Shown in pieces: positions 1 through 6,263 of a stretch of DNA of 7,368 nt. The notes beneath the pieces were generated by a model that made no database searches, was not told the origin of the DNA, and was given only the letters and a program-made list of their open reading frames with translations. The position numbers were made by a program, and so were the translations under genes. Numbering within the stretch: position 1 is the first letter of the stretch; every line of letters begins with the position of its first letter. Location of the stretch: assembly GCA_031264715.1 (NCBI GenBank), contig JAISDP010000115.1, forward strand, positions 1 through 7,368, read 5' to 3'. The DNA is from Bacteroidales bacterium. Its GTDB lineage: Bacteria > Bacteroidota > Bacteroidia > Bacteroidales > UBA4181.

Positions 1-186
1 AAGATCGTTCACATTCTTTGATCATTGATGATGCAATGGTCAAATATCGTGCACGTTTTTGATCATTGACGTTGCAATGGCCAAAGAATGTCGACAATAT
101 GTGACCATTGACGTTGCAACAGTCAAAAACTGTCGACAGTATGTGACCGTTGACGTTGCAATGGTCATATCTCGCGCGCATTTTTT
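1..186. repeat. Tandem array of ~42-bp units with dyad sites every ~21 bp, cut by window edge
   Basis: Four full units start at about 19, 60, 102 and 144 (steps of 41, 42 and 42 bp). Bases 1-18 look like the tail of a fifth, so the array probably continues to the left. Each unit opens with a 24-bp imperfect inverted repeat: arm TGACCATTG, a 6-bp centre (usually ACGTTG), then arm CAATGGTCA, with one to two changes per copy. The other half of each unit has a second palindrome of different sequence: CGTGCACG (48-55), TGTCGACA (89-96), ACTGTCGACAGT (129-140) and GCGCGC (174-179). The symmetry centres fall near 30.5, 51.5, 71.5, 92.5, 113.5, 134.5, 155.5 and 176.5, about two helical turns apart. 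The unit length is a multiple of three, so frames stay open on both strands. The function is unknown; candidates are an array of dimeric protein sites, a hairpin-forming transcript or a dispersed intergenic repeat. Confidence 0.85.
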
Positions 187-303
187 AACATTCATCAACT
201 TACCGTCGACTTTTCCTTTTGCCGGTTTGCTATCGACTGCCGGTTTGTATTTTACCTGCCGGTAAAGATAACCAAATTTCGGTAATAACATTCTTCCTGT
301 CAT
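40..303 (-). CDS. Doubtful 87-residue protein with a 14-residue repeat
   Basis: An open frame starts with an ATG two bases after the TAA of the transglutaminase-like lipoprotein gene, a spacing that would suit translational coupling. Residues 1-45 are basic and non-repetitive (KPAVDSKPAKGK near 20-31). Residues 46 to the end read through the 42-bp array and give a 14-residue repeat with the recurring pieces TVATS and VTYCR. There is no signal peptide, membrane segment or domain that I recognise. A second frame on the opposite strand (59-265) is also open through the same array, as expected when a repeat unit is a multiple of three without stops. Openness is therefore weak evidence of coding. 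The frame may be a by-product of the repeat, and the close spacing is the only argument for a real gene. Confidence 0.22.
   Translation of the reverse strand: MTGRMLLPKFGYLYRQVKYKPAVDSKPAKGKVDGKLMNVKKCARDMTIATSTVTYCRQFLTVATSMVTYCRHSLAIATSMIKNVHDI
251..266. other. Perfect 6-bp inverted repeat downstream of the lipoprotein gene
   Basis: TTTACC and GGTAAA are separated by four bases (TGCC on the plus strand). The site lies about 40 bases past the stop codon of the minus-strand lipoprotein gene, so it could form a short hairpin in the 3' end of that transcript. No T-run follows on the minus strand, so an intrinsic terminator is not well supported. The element TGCCGGT occurs at 220, 238 and 257, spaced 18-19 bp, with the last copy inside the hairpin. 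Confidence 0.35.
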
Positions 304-305
304 GG

Positions 306-2942
306 TTATTCCTGATTTTCCCTGATTGTCTTGATGATGTTTTCGCCGATACCGATCCGATAACCTTCCGAAAAGAACAGGATACCGCCATTGTCCGAAA
401 GAAACAGGGTCAGCGGGAAATTTTCGGTAACCTCAAGTTGCAGCGAACCGGACACGCCCTTGAGCAACGTACGCTTATGATCCACCGCCCAGGCGCTTTG
501 TCCGGGTAGCCTGGGAAATGCTGACGGATCGAACTTGCCGGCCATTTTATCGCTCGGCGTCATCAACAGCACCCCGCCGTTCCATTGTTCAAATTCGTCC
601 TGCAACGCGGGCAGGTCTTGCAAAACATGTTTCGAAGGTTCTGTACCGGGATCTATAAAACACAACATCACGCCTTTGCCGTTCGAAATCTCTTTCAGTG
701 TCCTGTGACTGCCGTCGGTCATGGTAATGACGGTATTCATATCCACAATTCCCATCACCTGCATTTTGCCGGCAACTCCGGGAAGCGTCACGGTAAGCTT
801 CTGTTGCCGGCTGGCTGTCAGCGTGAAATAATCCGTATGCACGGTCACCGAGCCGTCGTTGGCACGGCTGCCCGTCATCAGGCGGTAATAGCCGGTGTCG
901 AGCATGAGCGTGCAGGGGAAATTTTTCAATGCCGGATCTTCTTCATAATCCAGTGTCACGAAATCGCCACTGGAAAAACGAGCCAGTGTGAAATGCGTGC
1001 TGTACTGCGGTTTCACCACGTTGTTGGCCGAGTTATTGACAACAACCTTGCCTTTGGCCATTTGTTCCGGTTCTGCGGCTTCAAAAACAGCATCTTTCCA
1101 TATCCCGTCTTCGAAATATTGCGGCTTGCCTGTAGCCTGTTCTATCCGGGCCGGGATTCCGGCAGCACGGCATAACGCCACAAAAAGGATATTGCGCGAA
1201 TACCTGTCCGCATACCGTAATTCAAATGCACCGCGAGGCGACAATGGGCAATTATAATAATTCTCGCTGTCGGTAACGGTTATTTCTTCTTTAAGAAGCC
1301 GGATGAGATTCGTAGCAGTAAATTCATCAGCGGGTTTGCCATTGGCCTCCGACGCGAAAAATGATCTCCATGGACAGATCAGTTCCCTGCCTGTACGCGG
1401 CGACAATATGTTGGATGCCAGGAACTCTTTGGTAAAGTCCTTTGCAACCGGCAATCCTGCAATGCTTTTGTCGTTCAGGAAGTCGGCTAAATATCCGGCA
1501 GGCGTGTCGCGCGCGTCTTTTTCCGTAAGTGATGCCATGAAAGGCCACAGGTAGGGATTCGCAGCGTTTTGCCTGATGAATGTTTCTATCTCGCGCCAGT
1601 TTCCCTGTGCCCGTTGCAGATATTTCCATACCTCCCTGCTATCCTCATTTATCTCTTTGGCCAAAGCCTTTGCCTGTTCCTCATTCGCAAAAGTGGCCAT
1701 GTAAGCGTTGCGTATGGAATCTTCCTGTGCCAGCCGGCGTGCATTTTGCGCCTGCTTCCCGGCCGATGCCTGTTTGATTTTCTGTTCGGGCGGCGGGACA
1801 AGTTCACAGGTCTCGCTGTAGGCTGTGCCGGCATCTCGGTTGAGTGTTACCGTAACGAAATTGTTGTCGGCTGCCGCTTTTTCGTAGCCATATTTGTTTC
1901 CGCGGCTTGCCCATACTACCAGGTCGCCCATCCCGGTAATTACCGATGCGGCGCCGTCGGCTTCGGTCAGTTCATCGGCAATGGGGTATAACTCTGCATA
2001 GTTGTATACCTTGTACTGTACCTTTGCACCTTCCACAGGCCTGCCCGCAGCATCCACCACCTTCACGGCGAGGATGCGCGTGGTAGCGTAATTACTCAAC
2101 AGGTTAATTTTCGAATACAGGGATGTTTCGAGATTTTTCTCTTCCGGGCCGTCATACAGGCCAAATACGTTGGTATGCACCATCATTGCGCGTTTTGCAG
2201 GCGCGGTAAACCAGGCCATATCAAGTTCCGGTTCGGGTTCGCAGGCGCCAAGGTAGCGCCATTGCCCGTCCACCCATACTTCCACCCAGGCGTGGTTATC
2301 GTCGGTGTGTACCCATCGGGGCGTGTAGCATTGCCGGGCAGGGATACCCACAGCACGCATCGCTGTTACGGTAAAGGTCGATTCTTCGCCGCAGCGTCCC
2401 CAACCGGTACGCATCAGCGCCAATGGAGCCGACGTCCGTCCGTCCGTACCTCGATAAGTCACTTTTTCGTGACACCAGTGGTTCACTTCCAATGCGGCAT
2501 CGGCCATCGAAAGGCCTTTCACACGATCCTTCAACTCATTGAAGAATACTGTGCGCGCCGTATCCAGGCCTTCGTTATTCACGCGGTATACCAGCACAAA
2601 ATGCCTGAAAATGTCTTCGGGAATCATTTTCCCCCATGCAAAAAAGTCGCGTGCCGCAAAAGCTGCATCCACCTGTTTCAGGAAAAAATCGCCATCATAA
2701 TCGGCCAGGTCGCTCAATGGCATGTAAGCATACAGGAATTCAAGCGCCTCGCGCTGTTCGGTAGTCAGGGAACGGTCAAATACCGAAAATAGCTGCCCGG
2801 TACGGTGTTTCGCTAATTTTTTACGTTTGTCGAATTGTTGTTGAACTTTTTCCCGGTATTCATCGTTGGTAAAGAAAGGCCTGTCTGTTTTGGCGCTACA
2901 TGCTGTCAGGATGATAACCAGGAAACAATAGAATATTTTCAT
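306..2942 (-). CDS. Transglutaminase-like lipoprotein with degenerate second core and thioredoxin-like C-terminus
   Basis: The 878-residue product starts with a lipoprotein signal (hydrophobic residues 3-13, lipobox LTAC with Cys15), so it should be lipid-anchored in the envelope; this also supports the start. A mostly helical part (about 25-145) precedes a transglutaminase core (about 150-245) with GRCGEES (Cys184) and NHAWVEVWVDG (His217). Where the third catalytic residue, usually Asp, is expected, the sequence reads GACEPEP. Residues 289-370 look like a carboxypeptidase-regulatory-type beta-sandwich (VVDAAGRPVEGAKV). Residues 395-500 are helical and charged. Residues 520-620 resemble a second transglutaminase core (CRAAGIPAR against MRAVGIPAR of the first) but lack the Cys and His. 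Residues 745-878 look thioredoxin-like (NFPLTLFLSDNGG near 841-853) with no CXXC. The family includes proteases and peptide-modifying enzymes as well as cross-linkers, so the substrate is unknown; peptide or glycopeptide processing is a guess. The gene is divergent from the kinase gene at 3057, and no Shine-Dalgarno is visible. Confidence 0.88.
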   Translation of the reverse strand: MKIFYCFLVIILTACSAKTDRPFFTNDEYREKVQQQFDKRKKLAKHRTGQLFSVFDRSLTTEQREALEFLYAYMPLSDLADYDGDFFLKQVDAAFAARDFFAWGKMIPEDIFRHFVLVYRVNNEGLDTARTVFFNELKDRVKGLSMADAALEVNHWCHEKVTYRGTDGRTSAPLALMRTGWGRCGEESTFTVTAMRAVGIPARQCYTPRWVHTDDNHAWVEVWVDGQWRYLGACEPEPELDMAWFTAPAKRAMMVHTNVFGLYDGPEEKNLETSLYSKINLLSNYATTRILAVKVVDAAGRPVEGAKVQYKVYNYAELYPIADELTEADGAASVITGMGDLVVWASRGNKYGYEKAAADNNFVTVTLNRDAGTAYSETCELVPPPEQKIKQASAGKQAQNARRLAQEDSIRNAYMATFANEEQAKALAKEINEDSREVWKYLQRAQGNWREIETFIRQNAANPYLWPFMASLTEKDARDTPAGYLADFLNDKSIAGLPVAKDFTKEFLASNILSPRTGRELICPWRSFFASEANGKPADEFTATNLIRLLKEEITVTDSENYYNCPLSPRGAFELRYADRYSRNILFVALCRAAGIPARIEQATGKPQYFEDGIWKDAVFEAAEPEQMAKGKVVVNNSANNVVKPQYSTHFTLARFSSGDFVTLDYEEDPALKNFPCTLMLDTGYYRLMTGSRANDGSVTVHTDYFTLTASRQQKLTVTLPGVAGKMQVMGIVDMNTVITMTDGSHRTLKEISNGKGVMLCFIDPGTEPSKHVLQDLPALQDEFEQWNGGVLLMTPSDKMAGKFDPSAFPRLPGQSAWAVDHKRTLLKGVSGSLQLEVTENFPLTLFLSDNGGILFFSEGYRIGIGENIIKTIRENQE

Positions 2943-2997
2943 TATGAATAAAATTAAGCATGAAAGTCATACGATTGGCTATTTGATAATCAATAAC

Positions 2998-3009
2998 GGT
3001 CATGGTCAT
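2998..3009. promoter_or_regulatory. Tandem GGTCAT hexamers in the divergent intergenic region
   Basis: Two perfect head-to-tail copies of GGTCAT lie near the middle of the 114-bp gap between the lipoprotein and kinase genes. A directly repeated hexamer in a divergent promoter region could be a regulator site acting on both genes. The motif is short and only one pair is present, so chance is a real alternative. It also resembles the GGTCA end of the arms in the array at 1-186, a weak likeness that I would not build on. Confidence 0.18.
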
Positions 3010-3039
3010 TCCAGGATAAGTGATTTGACGAAAGGAAAG

Positions 3040-3047
3040 CAAAAGTA
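3040..3047 (-). promoter_or_regulatory. Possible Bacteroides-type -7 box for the lipoprotein gene
   Basis: Read on the minus strand this is TACTTTTG, a match to the Bacteroidota -7 consensus TAnnTTTG used by the primary sigma factor. It would start transcription near 3033 and give a leader of about 90 bases before the ATG of the lipoprotein gene. I see no convincing -33 element in the expected place, which would fall inside the start of the kinase gene. I found no equally good box for the kinase gene on the plus strand. Confidence 0.3.
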
Positions 3048-3056
3048 CCATTTTTT

Positions 3057-5591
3057 ATGAAATATCTATCACACAGATTAATCATATATCTATTTTTGTT
3101 TGGCGCATTTGAGGGACATGCCCGGGATGAAACCAAACGCTGGTGGAATACCGAAGCAATTGCAGGCTCCGACAGGGCGGCATTTTGCGCCGACATCGAA
3201 GTTTCATCCATTGACGACCTGAAACAGTCACTGGAAAAAATCTCCGATGTCGAAACCAGGATGCAGATATATCTTCGTATGGTTCGGCGTTGCCAGGAGG
3301 AATCATTGATATCCCAGGCAATAAGCTATGCCGACAGCGCTTTGCAAATTGCTGCCCGGTTGAATGATTCGCTGGCGCTCTGCCGTGTTCATATTGCCTC
3401 GGTATACAACATGGATGTGAGCGGCAACTCGGAAAAAATGCTGGAACAGGCACAATTGGCGCGGCAAACAATACCCCGTTCGGTGAGGGGGACGATTGAA
3501 GAATTTAAGGTGTATGCGGTATCCGGCGACGCATACTACAGCCTGCAAGACTATGAGAGCGCTAAAAAGGCGTACAGTGTGGCCAGGCAGATCATCGAAC
3601 CGTTCTCCGATGACAGGTGCATGGGCTATATATGCATGAGCCTTGGCAAAGTGTACCGGCACAACGGGCAGTTGAAACAGTCAATAGCCGAATACCTGGA
3701 AAGCATCCATATCTTCGAGAGTTTGAAGGATACATTGACCTGTTGCATCCTGTACGGCAAGATGGCTGGTGTGTATGCCGACTTGGGCATTAGCGAGAAA
3801 CAGCTTAATTACCTGTATAAAACATTGGAGCTGAGTGATAAATTGAATGACCCGTTGCAACAGGCAGCCATTTACCGGGGTATCGGATCGTTTTACGAGG
3901 AGCAAGGCGACAGTGCGCTGACCACCGAATTCTATCATAAAGCTATTGACGCTTATTTGGCAGTATCCGATTCGTCGGCTACCACCCTGGGCGATAGCTA
4001 CAATGACATGGCCGACTTTTATTTTTATTGGAAGAACCGGGATAAGGCGTTCGCTTACCAGGCCAAATCCATTGCAAGCTATCGGGCTTTTCCCGGGCCG
4101 CTCGCATTTGCCGTCTGCAAGATGGGCAATTTCTATCTCAGTTACGGGCAGCTTGATTCGGCTTTCTATTATTTGAATGATGCTTATCTGAAGTCGCTTT
4201 CGGTGAACGATTTTAGGCTGTCTATTGTGTGCGCCAGGGGAATGGCCGACTATTACGATGCTATCGGCGATGTCCGTCAAACCGTAACATTTGCCGAAGA
4301 TGCATATGAAAAAGCTGCGAGAATACAATGGACGGAACAGATATACGAAACTTCCGAGCTGCTAAGCAAATCGTATGCGGCAATAAATGATTTCCGGAAG
4401 GCATACCGGTATCAATCGCGGCACGACAAGTTAGGCAGCTTCTTGAAATCAGCGGAAAATAGCCGTGTTATTGCACGAATGTCGGCGCAATTGGAATTTG
4501 CCGACCGCGAAGCGAAGATGAACATGCAGATATCCGAACAGCAGCAGCGGATCAAGCAGCAGATCGGGATTACAACATTGTTGACAGGTATGTTGTGCCT
4601 TGTTGTGTTATTGGTTTTTGTTGTAATGAAAAGTAATCGCCAAAAGCGGAAAATCAATAACCTGCTGAACGAGCAGAAGGAAGAACTGTGCGCCTATAAC
4701 GAAGAACTGGGCGCTACCAACGAGGAACTGACGACTATGAACGAGAAATTGCAAAAGACATACTACGAACTGGATGGCTACAAGAACGACCTGGAAAGAA
4801 TGGTTGACGAAAAAACTTCCAAATTAAAGCAGGCGCTTGAGCAGGTGCAGGAATCGGACAGGTTCAAAGCCGCATTTTTTGCCAACATATCGCACGAAAT
4901 ACGCACGCCGCTCAACGCCATACTTGGATTTCTGCAATTTATCGGCAATCCCGATGTAGATGTGTCGCAGCAAAAGCAAATGGTCAAATGGATCAATGCC
5001 AATGCAGCGCAACTGCTATCGCTGGTTGATGATATTGTTGTCCTGTCGGAAATCGATTCCGGGTTATTGCATATCCATCCCGGCGAGTACGCTATTGCAG
5101 AGTTGCTCGAAGATGTGTATGCCAATGCCGGGCAAATACTCGACTATGCTGATAAAACCCGTTTGGAGCTGGTCGTTGAAAACCGCATTTCTCCGCCGGG
5201 CAGCTTTGTGATTGATGGGAAACAGGTAAAGCGGGTATTGCTGCACTTGCTGGATAACGCCATCAAGTTTACCAATAAAGGCTATATAAAATATGGTTGC
5301 GAAATCCCGGATGATCATGACTGCCTGGCTTTTTTTGTGGAAGACACGGGCATTGGCATCCTGCCCGAGTATCAATCGGAGATTTTCAAGCGTTTCTGGA
5401 AACAGGGCGAGGCATACACGCAGCAGTACCGCGGCGTTGGCATTGGGTTGCCGTTATGTGAACTGCTGGTCAAAATGATGGGAGGAACTCTCTCGTTCAA
5501 ATCTGCGCCGGGGCAGGGATCAGTGTTCCGATTTACCATCAGGATACAGAAATCGGCACAAGCGTCTCCGGTATTGACCCAAATCCGCTAA
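3057..5591 (+). CDS. TPR-containing sensor histidine kinase
   Basis: The 844-residue protein begins with a hydrophobic segment (residues 7-18) ending in GHA, a likely signal peptide. About eight TPR-like helix pairs follow from roughly 157 to 456 with a period near 40 residues (GDAYYSLQDYESA at 157, LGKVYRHNGQLKQS at 196, MGNFYLSYGQLDSA at 356, others between). One membrane segment (about 503-524) puts the TPR part in the periplasm and the rest in the cytoplasm. A coiled coil rich in NEEL-type heptads (about 535-600) leads to a HisKA domain with SHEIRTPLNAI (phospho-acceptor His613). The ATPase domain has an N box (Asn734 in LLDNAIKFTN), G1 DTGIGI (Asp763), F box FKRFW and G2 GVGIGL, so the kinase looks catalytically complete. 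It should autophosphorylate and pass phosphate to a separate response regulator, because no receiver or DNA-binding domain is attached and none is encoded nearby. The ligand is unknown. The ATG follows six T bases with no Shine-Dalgarno. Confidence 0.95.
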   Translation: MKYLSHRLIIYLFLFGAFEGHARDETKRWWNTEAIAGSDRAAFCADIEVSSIDDLKQSLEKISDVETRMQIYLRMVRRCQEESLISQAISYADSALQIAARLNDSLALCRVHIASVYNMDVSGNSEKMLEQAQLARQTIPRSVRGTIEEFKVYAVSGDAYYSLQDYESAKKAYSVARQIIEPFSDDRCMGYICMSLGKVYRHNGQLKQSIAEYLESIHIFESLKDTLTCCILYGKMAGVYADLGISEKQLNYLYKTLELSDKLNDPLQQAAIYRGIGSFYEEQGDSALTTEFYHKAIDAYLAVSDSSATTLGDSYNDMADFYFYWKNRDKAFAYQAKSIASYRAFPGPLAFAVCKMGNFYLSYGQLDSAFYYLNDAYLKSLSVNDFRLSIVCARGMADYYDAIGDVRQTVTFAEDAYEKAARIQWTEQIYETSELLSKSYAAINDFRKAYRYQSRHDKLGSFLKSAENSRVIARMSAQLEFADREAKMNMQISEQQQRIKQQIGITTLLTGMLCLVVLLVFVVMKSNRQKRKINNLLNEQKEELCAYNEELGATNEELTTMNEKLQKTYYELDGYKNDLERMVDEKTSKLKQALEQVQESDRFKAAFFANISHEIRTPLNAILGFLQFIGNPDVDVSQQKQMVKWINANAAQLLSLVDDIVVLSEIDSGLLHIHPGEYAIAELLEDVYANAGQILDYADKTRLELVVENRISPPGSFVIDGKQVKRVLLHLLDNAIKFTNKGYIKYGCEIPDDHDCLAFFVEDTGIGILPEYQSEIFKRFWKQGEAYTQQYRGVGIGLPLCELLVKMMGGTLSFKSAPGQGSVFRFTIRIQKSAQASPVLTQIR

Positions 5592-5676
5592 CCGGTTGAT
5601 CGACCTGGGAAAGGAATCACTGCTGTCCGGTAAAATTCAGATTGTTGCATTGAGGATGAAATTGCTATTGATATGG

Positions 5677-5811
5677 TTTCCCTGACGGGAAATATATTCT
5701 ACCGATCTGCCATCCCTGACGGGATTTGGTCGATATTAACCGATATGTCTTCTACCGATATGTCATCCCTGACGGGATTTCGCCGAATGATGGAACGTTG
5801 CCCGTCAGGGC
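5677..5811. repeat. Cluster of CCCTGACGGG palindromic repeats (three direct, one inverted)
   Basis: The 12-mer TCCCTGACGGGA occurs at 5679-5690, 5713-5724 and 5766-5777, and the inverted form GCCCGTCAGGGC at 5800-5811. Each copy folds as a short stem with a four-base loop; the first extends to a 6-bp stem (TTTCCC with GGGAAA). Copies two and three sit in a longer direct repeat of about 30 bp starting at 5697 and 5750, which shares TTCTACCGAT upstream and GGGATTT downstream. ACCGATATGTC also recurs at 5739 and 5754. The cluster fills much of the 355-bp gap between the kinase gene and the next gene. I see no credible gene there, only a 26-codon frame from 5745 made of the repeat. It resembles REP-type dispersed intergenic repeats, but copy number elsewhere cannot be judged here. 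Confidence 0.75.
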
Positions 5812-5849
5812 ATTCATATCAATAGAAATCAATGCAGAAAACATCAACC

Positions 5850-5866
5850 AATCTCCGTAGGAGATT
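5850..5866. repeat. Perfect 7-bp stem hairpin with three-base loop
   Basis: AATCTCC, then GTA, then GGAGATT form a perfect inverted repeat. It lies between the CCCTGACGGG cluster and the longer inverted-repeat element at 5874-5915 and is probably part of the same intergenic repeat block. No T-run follows on either strand, so it does not look like an intrinsic terminator. Confidence 0.6.
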
Positions 5867-5873
5867 CATGATA

Positions 5874-5915
5874 TGACCCTGCGAAGCGCAGCTCGGGGTA
5901 CGGCAGACAGGGTCA
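5874..5915. repeat. 42-bp element bounded by 8-bp inverted repeats
   Basis: The arms TGACCCTG (5874-5881) and CAGGGTCA (5908-5915) are perfect inverted repeats around 26 G/C-rich bases, which include GCGAAGCGC near 5881-5889 and CTCGGGGTA near 5892-5900. The element starts about 30 bases past the stop codon of the small minus-strand gene and could fold in its 3' untranslated RNA. Its composition and compact palindromic form fit a REP-type or small non-autonomous element. I see no target-site duplication or transposase. Confidence 0.5.
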
Positions 5916-5946
5916 CCATATATTATCCTGCAAAAGCAAGCGATGA

Positions 5947-6225
5947 TTACCCTGCAAAATGATCCATCAGGCCGGACATATTAGCTACATCGCCTTTTAA
6001 GGTTCTATAAAACGACCGAACAGATTGTTTACCCTGGTCTTCTTTGGGGATTTTCCTGTTAATCCTGGAGATCAATTCGTTCCGCGTATGCGCCAAAGCC
6101 CACATGGTTTCGGTAACCTGCTTTGGTTTGGTATTGGGATGAAAATAACTGAAAGCGAAACATTCGTTTAACAACTCGCCTGTGAGGATATTGATGTTTT
6201 TCTTTAATGTTCTTTTGCTTGCCAT
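5947..6225 (-). CDS. Small protein of unknown function, 92 residues
   Basis: The product is short, soluble-looking and probably mostly helical, with a basic start (MASKRTLKKN), no signal peptide, no membrane segment and no metal-binding motif. A segment near 33-58 (TKPKQVTETMWALAHTRNELISRI) looks like an amphipathic helix, followed by a basic Lys/Arg- and Gln-containing stretch. The build recalls small uncharacterised proteins common in Bacteroidales, but I assign no function. The start is supported by a perfect TAnnTTTG box about 30 bases upstream. The gene is divergent from ugd, with 223 bp between the two start codons, and nothing ties it to sugar-nucleotide metabolism. After its stop codon the frame continues for seven codons to a second FAG-stop, made by a direct repeat 24 bp away. 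Confidence 0.75.
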   Translation of the reverse strand: MASKRTLKKNINILTGELLNECFAFSYFHPNTKPKQVTETMWALAHTRNELISRINRKIPKEDQGKQSVRSFYRTLKGDVANMSGLMDHFAG

Positions 6226-6255
6226 GGCTTGGTGGTTTATAAGTTAAATGCTTTA

Positions 6256-6263
6256 CAAATATA
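6256..6263 (-). promoter_or_regulatory. Bacteroides-type -7 box for the 92-residue protein gene
   Basis: On the minus strand the bases read TATATTTG, a perfect match to the Bacteroidota -7 consensus TAnnTTTG. Transcription would begin near 6250 and give a leader of about 25 bases before the ATG at 6225. The region upstream in the minus direction is T-rich but shows no clear -33 TTG element at the usual spacing. The placement supports both the gene and its chosen start. Confidence 0.55.

Noticed and set aside
19..186. CRISPR array: a palindromic repeat of about 24 bp alternating with sequence of about 18 bp
   Set aside because: The would-be spacers are too short and are related to each other (shared GTCGACA core and centred palindromes), the repeats are too divergent, and no cas gene is present.
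59..265. Plus-strand 68-codon frame through the array
   Set aside because: It is open because the repeat unit is a multiple of three without stops. It has no promoter or start context and no neighbour supports it.
2175..2792. 205-codon plus-strand frame antisense to the lipoprotein gene
   Set aside because: The opposite strand carries clear transglutaminase motifs over the same bases, and this frame has no recognisable domain or start signal.
2998..3009. Link between the GGTCAT hexamers and the array at 1-186 as copies of one operator
   Set aside because: Only five to six bases are shared and neither the dyad nor the spacing of the array is present, so chance explains it.
5745..5825. Short 26-codon plus-strand frame (MSSTDMSSLTGF)
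   Set aside because: It consists of the CCCTGACGGG repeat read in one frame, and it is too short and low in complexity to support a gene.
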